Shown piece by piece: positions 1 to 7,568 of a DNA stretch of 29,133 bases; position 1 is the first letter of the stretch, and every line of letters starts with the position of its first letter. The notes under the pieces are model-generated. The model ran no database searches. It had not been told where the DNA came from and saw only the letters and a list, made by a program, of their open reading frames with translations. The DNA is taken from NCBI RefSeq assembly GCF_003243465.1, contig NZ_QFQZ01000063.1:1-29133 (forward strand), in the 5' to 3' direction. The stretch comes from Caulobacter segnis. Its GTDB lineage: Bacteria > Pseudomonadota > Alphaproteobacteria > Caulobacterales > Caulobacteraceae. The position numbers and the translations under genes are program-made.

Positions 1-487
1 GCTTGCCCGCCTTGACGTGGGCGTCGAGCGCCTTGTTCAGCGCCGTGCCCTTCCAGGCCCGCACATAATTGCTCTGGTCGCCGCCGCCGAAGAAGATGCC
101 GTCGGCGCGCGCGATCACCGCCAGCAGCTTCGGATCCTCGCCAGCGTCCTCGTTGTGAATGACCAGTGTCTCGACCGACACCGCGCCGCCGACGTCGTTG
201 TAGATTTCGTCCTGCAACTCACGGCCGCCGCGCGCGCGCAGTACAACGATGTGGCCGCCACCCGACTGCTTGACGAAGGTGCGGAACGCCTCAATCGGCC
301 AGTCGCCGCCGCCGAACAGGCCCAGCAGCGGCCCTGTCTTGCCCGGCGTGGGCGCGTTGATGTCGCCCGTGACGTAGTACTCATAGCCGGGTCCGGCCGC
401 GTCAGGGCCAGCCGGCGTCGCCGGGTGGGCGGTGGCAGTGCTGACGAGCAGGGCCGCCAAGGCCATCGCGGGCGCGAACCGAACCAT
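1..487 (-). CDS. Secreted cyanophycinase-like peptidase (S51 family), N-terminal part
   Basis: This frame is open from an ATG at 487 through the left edge of the window, so only about 162 N-terminal residues are seen. A GGAG ribosome-binding site lies 8 bases before the ATG. The protein begins with a hydrophobic signal peptide ending near ALLVSTATA. The mature part carries LGLFGGGDWPIEAF, then HIVVLRARGG, then DGIFFGGGDQSNYVRAWKGT. The order 'GGG...AF', a beta-strand segment and then a 'GGGDQ' loop is what I know from cyanophycinase and related S51 serine peptidases. There the nucleophile sits in a GTSAGA-like motif shortly after the GGGDQ loop, which here would lie beyond the window. The family cleaves beta-aspartyl dipeptide or cyanophycin-type substrates, but the substrate of this exported member is not determined. 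It is divergent from the TonB-dependent receptor at 767 and may share its control region. Confidence 0.75.
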   Translation of the reverse strand, partial: MVRFAPAMALAALLVSTATAHPATPAGPDAAGPGYEYYVTGDINAPTPGKTGPLLGLFGGGDWPIEAFRTFVKQSGGGHIVVLRARGGRELQDEIYNDVGGAVSVETLVIHNEDAGEDPKLLAVIARADGIFFGGGDQSNYVRAWKGTALNKALDAHVKAGK

Positions 488-636
488 GTGGATTTCTCCA
501 TTCGATCCGAGTCTAATCGCTCGGCCCCTTTTTGCGACACGCTGCACGTCGTTCCGCCCCTGAGATCAGCATCTCGCCCACCATCCAGGCGGGCTGAGCA
601 AATTGCTGCACGATAGAGGCAAGATGTCCATTAACT

Positions 637-665
637 TTGACAATCTGTCATTTACGACTTTCAAT
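637..665 (+). promoter_or_regulatory. Candidate promoter for the first TonB-dependent receptor, with overlapping inverted repeat
   Basis: Within the 279-base divergent gap between the S51 gene and the receptor lies an AT-richer patch. It holds TTGACA (637-642), a 17-base spacer and TTCAAT (660-665, 4 of 6 to a -10 box). The -35 box is part of a short inverted repeat, TGACA-ATC-TGTCA (638-650), which could be an operator. The resulting leader would be about 95 bases. I see nothing else recognisable in 488-766 apart from the two ribosome-binding sites. Confidence 0.4.
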
Positions 666-766
666 CTGAGAAATTCGCGACCCAACTAGGCCCAGTCTCG
701 CAGCATAGTCGCTTACGGACCGCCCGGGACAGGGACCGCTGGCGTCAACATCGAGGGGGAATATCC

Positions 767-3580
767 ATGAAGTCTCAGCTTCTTCGCGCCAGCGCGCTGG
801 CTGGCGCCGCCGGCCTTCTCATCGTCGGCCAGGCGACGGCCCAGACCGCGCCTGCCAAAGGCGCGAACGACGACGCCGTCGAAGCCCTGGTGATCACCGG
901 GTCGCGCATCCCCCGCGTGGCGACGGAGGGCCCCGCTCCCGTCACGGTCATAACGGGCGACGCGATCAAGGCCGCCGGCTTCAACAGCGTTCCAGACGTC
1001 ATGCGCGCCCTGACCCAGAACGGCGGCGAGACCCAGACCCAGCAGTCATCCAGCGGCATGGACTGGACCCCGGGCGCCCAGCAGGTGGACCTGCGCGGCC
1101 TTGGCCCGAACCACACGCTGGTGCTCGTGAACGGGCGGCGCATCGCCGACTTCCCCCTGCCCTACAACGGCAAGAGCGCCTTCACCGACACCTCGTCGAT
1201 CCCGCTGGGCATGATCGACCGGATCGAAGTGCTGAGCGGCAGCGGCTCGGCCGTGTACGGCTCGGACGCCATTTCGGGCGTGGTCAACTTCAATCTGAAG
1301 AAGAAGGTCGACGGCACGACGGTCGACGTGACCTTCGGCGGCTACGAGCACGGCGGCGGCGCCAGCCAGCGGGTCAACGTCTCGAGCGGATACTCGAAGG
1401 GCGACTTCGACCTGGTGATCGGCGGCGAGTTCGTCAATCAGCGTCCGATCTGGGCCTACGACCGCGATATCCAGGACAGCACCAAGGACAGCCCCAGTCC
1501 GCGCACGGCGATCGCGCGCCGCGACTTCCTGCGGATGGATCCTTCGGAGGATATCTATCTCGACCCCGGCGCGAACACCTGCAAGGCGCTCTCGAAGCTG
1601 AACGGCGGATCGATCGAATACGCCAGCAGGCCAGGCTGGGGCGCCTATGACGCCGATCTCGACGACTATGGCCCAGGCTTCTACTGCGGCAGCTACAGCT
1701 CTATCGGCTACGGCACGATCATCAGCGAGCGCAAAAGCGCGAACGTCGTCGCCTCGCTCAATTACGCGCCACGCGACACGCTGTCGTTTTTCGTGGACAT
1801 CTCGGCCGGCTACAGCCGCACGCGGCAGTTCCAGGACGTCTTGAGCTGGCAGTATCAGGACGCCGAAGGCAGCGAAGACGGCATCTTCTACAATCAGGCC
1901 GCCGGCGGACTGGACTTCTGGCAACGGCAGTTCACGCCCGAGGAGATGGGCGGACTGAAGCGGGGCTTCATCAAGAACGTGTCACGCACGTTCAGCATCA
2001 CGCCAGGGGTCAAGGGATCCCTGGGTGGCGGCTGGGACTATGAGGCCTTCTACAATTTCAGCCAGTATCGTTCGTCGATCAGCTGGCCCAAGGTCGTCAC
2101 CTCAAAGGCGACGGCGCTGTTCCTGGGCCCTCAACTGGGCGTGGACGCCGATAGCGGCTATCCGATCTTCAACGCCGATCCGGCGCGTCTGTATAAGCCG
2201 CTCACCACGGCCGAGTTCGAGTCGATCACGGCGCGCACGACCTACAAGCCCGTTGCGCGGCAACAGGGCGTATCTTTCCAGATCAATCAGGCTGAACTGT
2301 TCCGGCTGCCGGCGGGCCCGGTCGGTTTCGCCGCGGTCGCGGAGTATGGACACCAGTTCTACAAGCTAGGCCTCGATCCGCTCGCCACCGTCAACTACTA
2401 CTATGGCTTGCGAGACGCTGACGGCTCAGGGTCGCGCGATCACTGGGGCCTCGGCTATGAGTTCCGCGCGCCGCTGCTGAGCACCGTCGAACTGTCCACC
2501 GCCGGACGCTACGACAGCTACAAGTACGGCGGCTCCACGATCGACAAGTTCACTTATAACGGCGGCGTGGAATGGCGTCCGGTGAAGACGCTGCTCCTGC
2601 GCGCGGCCTATGGCACGGGCTTCCGGGCGCCGGACCTGCACTATGTCTTCGCGAAGGAAGGCATCAGCCACCCGTCGGGCACCGATTACTACCGCTGCCG
2701 TACTGAAGAGCCCGGCGAGGATATCGGAGACTGCAGCTACGCAGACGAGGGCCTGGTCAAGGTCCGCCTAGGCAACGCCGACCTGAAGCCGGAAACCTCC
2801 AAGTCCTTCAACTACGGCGCGGTGTGGTCGCCGGTCCGCAACTTCGACATCTCGGTCGACTACTTCCGCGTCCAACTGGACAACGCGGTGCTCGACATGA
2901 GCCTGGACAGCGTCCTGCGCCAGGAGGCCGACTGCCGGATCGGCAAGACCTCCGCCGGGACAGCCGTCAGCATCACCTCGCCGACCTGCGTCGACGCCCT
3001 GTCGCGCGTGAAGCGCAACCCGCTGACCGCCGCGATCAATCCTGGCGGGATCACCACCGTCACGATCAATCCGATCAACGTCGCCACGGAGCGGACAACC
3101 GGCGTCGACGTCGCGGCACACTACCGTTGGCCCACGAGCGCGCTGGGAACGTTCGACTTCAGCATCGCGCACACCTGGGTCCATAACCACACGAGCCGCC
3201 AGTATCCTGGAGATCCGATCGAGAACCAGCTGGCCTACGACAGCGGCTACGTCATTCCCCGCACCAAGAGCAGCGCGGCCATCAACTGGCGACTGGACGG
3301 CCTGAGCGTGGGCCTCCACGGCGAGCGCCTGGACCGCATCGCCAATTACAACGAGGACGGCTGGACCAAGGCGACCTACATGGTCAACGCCACGGTCCAG
3401 TACGAGATCAACGACCGCACCCGCGTGAGCCTGGCCGTCGACAACCTGCTCGACAAGAACCCGCCCCGTGACCCGACCTACTCGGGTTATCCGTACTACG
3501 ACACCTCCTGGTTCTCCTCGACGGGGCGCAGCTACTACCTACAGCTGACCCGCAAGATCGGCGGCGCCGCCGGCCTGTGA
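767..3580 (+). CDS. TonB-dependent outer-membrane receptor (probable peptide uptake)
   Basis: A 937-residue outer-membrane receptor that would import a ligand into the periplasm using TonB/ExbBD energy. The start is supported by a GAGGGGG ribosome-binding site. A signal peptide ends near residue 25 (GQATA). The N-terminal region VEALVITGSRIPRVA resembles a TonB-box/plug entry, and the plug domain (residues about 45-180) shows VDLRGLGPNHTLVLVNGRR and the SGSAVYGSDAISGVVNF end. The rest is a beta-barrel with the typical late motif SLAVDNLLDKNP. The terminal residues are IGGAAGL rather than the usual aromatic end, a small oddity. The M61 aminopeptidase follows after 59 bases and a peptidase is divergent upstream. 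I therefore infer a peptide or protein-fragment ligand; the sequence alone does not prove it. Confidence 0.9.
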   Translation: MKSQLLRASALAGAAGLLIVGQATAQTAPAKGANDDAVEALVITGSRIPRVATEGPAPVTVITGDAIKAAGFNSVPDVMRALTQNGGETQTQQSSSGMDWTPGAQQVDLRGLGPNHTLVLVNGRRIADFPLPYNGKSAFTDTSSIPLGMIDRIEVLSGSGSAVYGSDAISGVVNFNLKKKVDGTTVDVTFGGYEHGGGASQRVNVSSGYSKGDFDLVIGGEFVNQRPIWAYDRDIQDSTKDSPSPRTAIARRDFLRMDPSEDIYLDPGANTCKALSKLNGGSIEYASRPGWGAYDADLDDYGPGFYCGSYSSIGYGTIISERKSANVVASLNYAPRDTLSFFVDISAGYSRTRQFQDVLSWQYQDAEGSEDGIFYNQAAGGLDFWQRQFTPEEMGGLKRGFIKNVSRTFSITPGVKGSLGGGWDYEAFYNFSQYRSSISWPKVVTSKATALFLGPQLGVDADSGYPIFNADPARLYKPLTTAEFESITARTTYKPVARQQGVSFQINQAELFRLPAGPVGFAAVAEYGHQFYKLGLDPLATVNYYYGLRDADGSGSRDHWGLGYEFRAPLLSTVELSTAGRYDSYKYGGSTIDKFTYNGGVEWRPVKTLLLRAAYGTGFRAPDLHYVFAKEGISHPSGTDYYRCRTEEPGEDIGDCSYADEGLVKVRLGNADLKPETSKSFNYGAVWSPVRNFDISVDYFRVQLDNAVLDMSLDSVLRQEADCRIGKTSAGTAVSITSPTCVDALSRVKRNPLTAAINPGGITTVTINPINVATERTTGVDVAAHYRWPTSALGTFDFSIAHTWVHNHTSRQYPGDPIENQLAYDSGYVIPRTKSSAAINWRLDGLSVGLHGERLDRIANYNEDGWTKATYMVNATVQYEINDRTRVSLAVDNLLDKNPPRDPTYSGYPYYDTSWFSSTGRSYYLQLTRKIGGAAGL

Positions 3581-3590
3581 CGCCCTGCCT

Positions 3591-3616
3591 GGAGCGGTCA
3601 TGCCCGTGACCGCTCC
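3591..3616 (+). terminator. Perfect 10-bp hairpin between receptor and M61 genes
   Basis: GGAGCGGTCA (3591-3600) pairs perfectly with TGACCGCTCC (3607-3616) around a six-base loop. It lies between the receptor stop and the aminopeptidase ribosome-binding site. There is no T-tract, so it may be a leaky terminator or a 3'-end stabiliser that sets unequal expression of the two genes rather than a full stop. Confidence 0.55.
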
Positions 3617-3639
3617 GCCACGTCGTTCAAGGAGACCGC

Positions 3640-5559
3640 ATGACGCCCAGTCTGCTATTGGCCGCGTGCCTCGCGCTAGCGGGCGCGCCAGCCCTAGCCG
3701 ACCCCAAGCCCGCCCCGCCCACACCGCCGATCCCGGCGGCGCGGGCCGTAGACTATCCGGGCGTGATCGACCTGAAGGTCGATGTCAGCGACACGACGCG
3801 CAAGGTGTTCCGCGTCACCGAGATTCTCCCCGTGCAGCCCGGCCCGCTGGTGCTGTCTCTGCCCAAATGGATCCCGGGCGAACACTCTCCCAGCGCCCAG
3901 ATCGTGCTGATGAGCGGCTTCACGATCACCACCGAAGACGGTCGGCGGCTGGACTGGCGGCGCGATCCGGTCGAGATGACCGCCTTCCACGTGCACGTCC
4001 CGCCCGGCGTGAAGTCTCTAACCGTCCGGCTGGAGCAACCCACCGCCCAGCCCGGCGGACCTGTTCGGATCGCGGTGACGCCGAACCTGGTCTTGCTGAA
4101 ATGGACCGCCGTCGCCCTCTATCCGGCAGGTTACGAGGTAAGCCGCATTCGCGTCCGCCCGACCCTCACCGTCCCGGCGAAGTGGAGCCTCGCCACTGCG
4201 CTGGACGGCGCGGAGACCACGGGCGCGACCACGCGGTTCGCCATCACCAGCTTCGAAACCCTCATGGACTCGCCGGTCTATGTCGGGCGTCACAAGGCCA
4301 GTTTCGACCTCGACCCCGGATCAGCGCGTCCTGTGCGGTTGAACGTGTTCGCGGACGATCCCAAGGACCTTAAGGCGACAACGACCCAGGTGGCGATCCA
4401 TCGGCGCCTCGTGCAGCAGGCCGACAGGCTGTTCGGCGGCGCGCGGAATTTCGACCACTACGACTTCCTGCTGAGCCTGAACCCCACGGTCGGCTATCTG
4501 GGGGCCGAGCATCAGAGGTCGAGCGAGAACGGCTACAATTCCGCCGGCTATTTCACCGACTGGGATACTGCCTTCAGTGGCCGGGATATCCTCGCCCACG
4601 AGTATGTGCACGCCTGGAACGGGAAGCATCGCCGACCGGACGACCTCTGGACGCCGGACTATACGACCCCGATGCGCAACAGCCTGCTGTGGGTCTACGA
4701 GGGCCTGACTGAGTACTATGGCGACACGCTGGCGACACGCTCGGGCCTCTACTCACCCGCCCAGATGCGCCAGCGCCTGGCGCTCATCGCGGCGAACGCC
4801 CAGGCGACGCCAGGACGTGGCTGGCGAAGCCTGCGAGACACGACGAACGCCTACATCATGAACTCGGCCGGCGGCACGGGCTCCACCAGTTGGCTGCGGT
4901 CGCTCGACTATTACGAAGAAGGCCAGCTGCTGTGGCTGGACGTCGACACCCTGATCCGCGAACGCACCCACGGCGCCAGGTCGCTGGACGACTTCGCCCG
5001 CGCCTTTTTCGGTGTGGACGACGGCGACATGAAGGTCTCGACCTATAACTTCGAAAATGTCGTGTCGGCCCTGGACGCGGTCGCCCCCTACGACTGGGCC
5101 AGCTTTCTCAACGCCCGGCTCGACGCCCACGATCATGCGCCGCTCGACGGTTTGACCCGTTCGGGCTGGAGCTTGGGGTTCGACGCGCAACCTTCGGCCT
5201 ATGTCGTCGCGTATGAAAAGGACGCCGAGGCCAGCCTGCTCACCTTCTCGCTTGGTGCGGAGATCGGCTGGGACGGCGCGGTCAAGGAGACGCTCTGGAA
5301 CGGCCCCCTCTTCCAGGCCGGCGTCACCGCCGGCGCCCGGATCGTCAAGGTGGCGGGAAAGCCCTATTCTCCTGGCGCCTTGAAGACGGCGATCATCGCC
5401 GCGGCCAAGCCTGGCGCGCCGCCCATCACTCTGAGCGTCAAGGCCGACGACCATGTGCGCGAGGTCAGGGTCCCTTACCACCTGGGCTCGAGGTATCCTG
5501 CCCTCGAGCGCATCGCGAAGACCGAGGACCGACTGGGTCAAATTCTGTCGCCGCGTTAG
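3640..5559 (+). CDS. M61-family glycyl aminopeptidase with PDZ domain
   Basis: A 639-residue exported zinc aminopeptidase. It has an AAGGAG ribosome-binding site and a signal peptide ending near ALA at residue 20. An N-terminal beta-rich domain is followed by the catalytic domain with H320-E-Y-V-H324 and WN just after it, and VYEGLTEYYG, in which E354 is the likely third zinc ligand. These are hallmarks of peptidase family M61. The C-terminal 130 or so residues, including PLFQAGVTAGARIVKVAGK, look like a PDZ domain, also usual in the family, and the length is normal. Members prefer N-terminal glycine or other small residues. It lies downstream of a TonB-dependent receptor, probably co-transcribed through the hairpin at 3591. 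This suggests it trims imported peptides in the periplasm. Only 18 bases separate its stop from the cut end of a convergent SDR remnant. Confidence 0.93.
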   Translation: MTPSLLLAACLALAGAPALADPKPAPPTPPIPAARAVDYPGVIDLKVDVSDTTRKVFRVTEILPVQPGPLVLSLPKWIPGEHSPSAQIVLMSGFTITTEDGRRLDWRRDPVEMTAFHVHVPPGVKSLTVRLEQPTAQPGGPVRIAVTPNLVLLKWTAVALYPAGYEVSRIRVRPTLTVPAKWSLATALDGAETTGATTRFAITSFETLMDSPVYVGRHKASFDLDPGSARPVRLNVFADDPKDLKATTTQVAIHRRLVQQADRLFGGARNFDHYDFLLSLNPTVGYLGAEHQRSSENGYNSAGYFTDWDTAFSGRDILAHEYVHAWNGKHRRPDDLWTPDYTTPMRNSLLWVYEGLTEYYGDTLATRSGLYSPAQMRQRLALIAANAQATPGRGWRSLRDTTNAYIMNSAGGTGSTSWLRSLDYYEEGQLLWLDVDTLIRERTHGARSLDDFARAFFGVDDGDMKVSTYNFENVVSALDAVAPYDWASFLNARLDAHDHAPLDGLTRSGWSLGFDAQPSAYVVAYEKDAEASLLTFSLGAEIGWDGAVKETLWNGPLFQAGVTAGARIVKVAGKPYSPGALKTAIIAAAKPGAPPITLSVKADDHVREVRVPYHLGSRYPALERIAKTEDRLGQILSPR

Positions 5560-5577
5560 CGGACATGCCGGAACGGC

Positions 5578-5793
5578 GCCAGCGTCGACCTCGCTCTCGT
5601 CCGTGCCGTCCATCTTCACAGCCAGGGGCGAGGCGCCGCTAGGGTCGAGCTCGTCGGCCGTCGCGCGTGCGGCCTCGATGTTGAGATCGGCGATAGCGAC
5701 CTTCGCGCCCTCAAGGACGAAGTGGCGGGCGATCTCCTTGCCGATGCCACTGGCGGCGCCCGTGATGAACGTGGCCTTATCTTTCAAGTCCAT
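5578..5793 (-). pseudogene. Truncated 3-hydroxybutyrate dehydrogenase-like SDR (first 72 codons only)
   Basis: Reading from an ATG at 5793, with an AGAGGA ribosome-binding site 5 bases before it, the frame gives the start of a classical short-chain dehydrogenase. It shows KATFITGAASGIGKEIARHF, the TGxxxGIG cofactor loop, then GAKVAIADLN and a MDGTDESEVDAG segment. This resembles the group of NAD-dependent 3-hydroxybutyrate dehydrogenases. Family likeness stops near residue 72. The frame stays open further only because it runs antisense through the M61 gene, where the residues are not SDR-like: no NAG motif and no YxxxK active site follow. A full protein is about 255-260 residues, so about 70% is missing. 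The 5' end and ribosome-binding site look undamaged, so the loss is probably recent and caused by insertion or deletion at about 5560-5578. Confidence 0.8.
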
Positions 5794-6048
5794 TGGAATC
5801 CTCTGCTAGCTGCTCGCCTCCGGCGGAGGCGGGACGAGGTGGCCTCCTCGATCCGCCGACGCGCCGGCCAGGCCTCAGCGCGCCCGGCAACAGATCACGC
5901 CGAGGCCCTCGCCGCGCTGCTTGTCTAGGGTTGTTCCGTCGCCGCGGGAGGTTAGTCGCCGTTAGGCGCGTTGCTTGATCGCGGTGTGGGCGCGCCCGTT
6001 AGGGGACGGGTCTTTGCCCGCCCGCCTGGGGATACTTTGGGGCGATCG
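5794..6048. other. Intergenic region between the SDR remnant and the porin gene
   Basis: About 255 GC-rich bases with no credible coding frame. Going leftwards it holds the short hairpin after the porin gene (see 5995-6010), some GC-rich self-complementary stretches such as CCTCCGGCGGAGG near 5818-5830, and the ribosome-binding site of the SDR remnant. I cannot recognise a clear promoter for the remnant. Confidence 0.5.
5995..6010 (-). terminator. Weak hairpin downstream of the porin gene
   Basis: CCCGT (5995-5999) pairs with ACGGG (6006-6010) about 40 bases after the porin stop on the minus strand. The stem is short and has no T-run, so this is only a possible terminator. Confidence 0.3.
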
Positions 6049-7479
6049 CTAGAACTCGACCTGAACTCGCGCCTGAGCCACCGTGACATCGGCGTCCAGT
6101 TCAACGCCGTTGATGGGCCGGTTATCGATCCTGGCGCGGGTCAGATTTCCGGTCAGTCGGACATAGCTATAGGGGTACCAATTGGCGCCAAGCGTGACGG
6201 ACTCGTAGGTTCCGGCCGTGGCCAGGCCCGTCTGCGAGGCGGGGCGCACCAAGCCATTGGCCGACATGTGACTGAAATCGGCGTAGTCGTAGCGCGCCGC
6301 CAATTCGAGAGCCCCGAAGCCGCCCTTGTCGAGGGGATGCGCCACCTTGATCCTGCCGAACGAACCATTGGGATTGTAGGGCCTCGTCTCGCCAGTCGCG
6401 AACCAGCTACCGGCGACGTACGCGGTGGCGATATTGAAATCGGGTCCGCCAAGCGTCGGATTGAGGGTTGGGGCGATGCGGTCGACCTTGATCCGCGCCG
6501 CCTCGCCTTGCAGCGATACAGCCCGATGAACCCAGGCGAGCTCGACGCCCACAGTCGTGTCGCCATCGCCGACCGCACCGGTCGAAAAGAGCGTCGCCCC
6601 GGACGAGGTCTGAGGCCTGAAGGCGGTGTTGGCGGCGGCCGTGTAGGTAAAGCCGGTCTCCCCGCCCCGATCGCGCCGGCGTAGCCAAGCGCCCAGATGC
6701 AGGCGGTCGGCCTCAGACAGCTGCGGCGACCAGGTCGCGCGCACCGTCGCGCCCAGACGCTCCACGGCCTGGTTTGGATCATAGCCGCCAGCCGCGTCGG
6801 TCTTGTTGACAGTGTCGCCCTGCAGAGCAGCCCAGACAGACCAGTTCGGGCCGGTGCGGACGGCCTCCAGCGCCAGCACATAGCCGGCGTCGATCACATC
6901 GCCGTAGGCGCCACGCTCCATGAAGGTGATCGACTTGAACGAGGTCAGCGCCTCCAGCGAGGCGGCCTTCTGGTTACCCACCAAAATCGAAGTGCGAGGG
7001 TCGAGCTTGTACTCAAGGATAGCGTCATCCCAGCTCCAGCCACCGCCGTTCACGGCGCCGCCCTCGAGGCGATAGCCCCATCGTCCAGTCTGCCCCTCGA
7101 CGCCGAGGTACAGCTGTCGCGCCCTGAACTGGCGAGCGTGATAGTCGGGAACGCCGTCGCGTTGGGATACCGCATCGACGGCGTCCAGCAGGATGCGCCC
7201 ACGCAGCTTGAAGGTCGAACCCGAAGCATCGGTGAAGCGCGGCGAATTTTCCCAGCGAATGGGTTCCGCGGGCTTGGGCTGGGTGGCCGGGGCTGAAGGC
7301 AGGGTCTTGACCGGCGCGCCGGGCGTGACCGGGACAGTGGCCTGCCGCTCCAGAAGATCGAGCCTGGCCTGCAGTGCCTGGATTTGCGCCTTGAGTGCGG
7401 CCAAATCGGCGTCCTGCGCGCTCGCCGCGCCGGAGCAGCCAGCGGCGATGAGCGCCGTGGTGGTGAAAAGCATGCGCAT
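6049..7479 (-). CDS. OprO/OprP-type outer-membrane porin
   Basis: A 476-residue outer-membrane channel. It begins with a signal peptide ending at SAQ near residue 22. A short coiled-coil follows (residues about 25-47, LAALKAQIQALQARLDLLER), then a proline-rich linker, then a beta-barrel with alternating strands such as YLGVEGQTGRWGYRLEGG, ending in the classic C-terminal phenylalanine (VQVEF). This layout matches the phosphate-selective porin O/P family. Family membership does not fix the solute, since many members pass other anions. It is encoded just downstream of dctA on the same strand, so an acidic substrate such as a C4-dicarboxylate is a reasonable inference. A GGAG site precedes the start. 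The strong hairpin between dctA and this gene suggests at least partly separate transcription. Confidence 0.85.
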   Translation of the reverse strand: MRMLFTTTALIAAGCSGAASAQDADLAALKAQIQALQARLDLLERQATVPVTPGAPVKTLPSAPATQPKPAEPIRWENSPRFTDASGSTFKLRGRILLDAVDAVSQRDGVPDYHARQFRARQLYLGVEGQTGRWGYRLEGGAVNGGGWSWDDAILEYKLDPRTSILVGNQKAASLEALTSFKSITFMERGAYGDVIDAGYVLALEAVRTGPNWSVWAALQGDTVNKTDAAGGYDPNQAVERLGATVRATWSPQLSEADRLHLGAWLRRRDRGGETGFTYTAAANTAFRPQTSSGATLFSTGAVGDGDTTVGVELAWVHRAVSLQGEAARIKVDRIAPTLNPTLGGPDFNIATAYVAGSWFATGETRPYNPNGSFGRIKVAHPLDKGGFGALELAARYDYADFSHMSANGLVRPASQTGLATAGTYESVTLGANWYPYSYVRLTGNLTRARIDNRPINGVELDADVTVAQARVQVEF

Positions 7480-7526
7480 GTGGGGTCTCCGCGCTATCTC
7501 GTGACGCGCAAAGGAAGGTCGATATT

Positions 7527-7554
7527 GGCGGCGCCGTGTTTCACAGGCGCCGCC
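7527..7554 (-). terminator. Hairpin after dctA
   Basis: GGCGGCGCC (7527-7535) pairs with GGCGCCGCC (7546-7554), a 9-bp GC stem with a 10-base loop. It begins 15 bases beyond the dctA stop on the minus strand. Only a short AT stretch follows, so termination efficiency is uncertain. It separates dctA from the porin gene. Confidence 0.6.
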
Positions 7555-7568
7555 GCGAAGGATCGTCG

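Noticed and set aside
115..540. A 141-codon minus-strand frame at the left edge
   Set aside because: It is arginine/serine-rich without motifs, while another minus-strand frame (start 487) encodes a signal peptide and an S51-like domain.
4753..5577. Continuation of the SDR frame antisense to the M61 gene
   Set aside because: After residue 72 there is no SDR motif (no NAG, no YxxxK) and the residues look like an antisense shadow, so I end the remnant at 5578.
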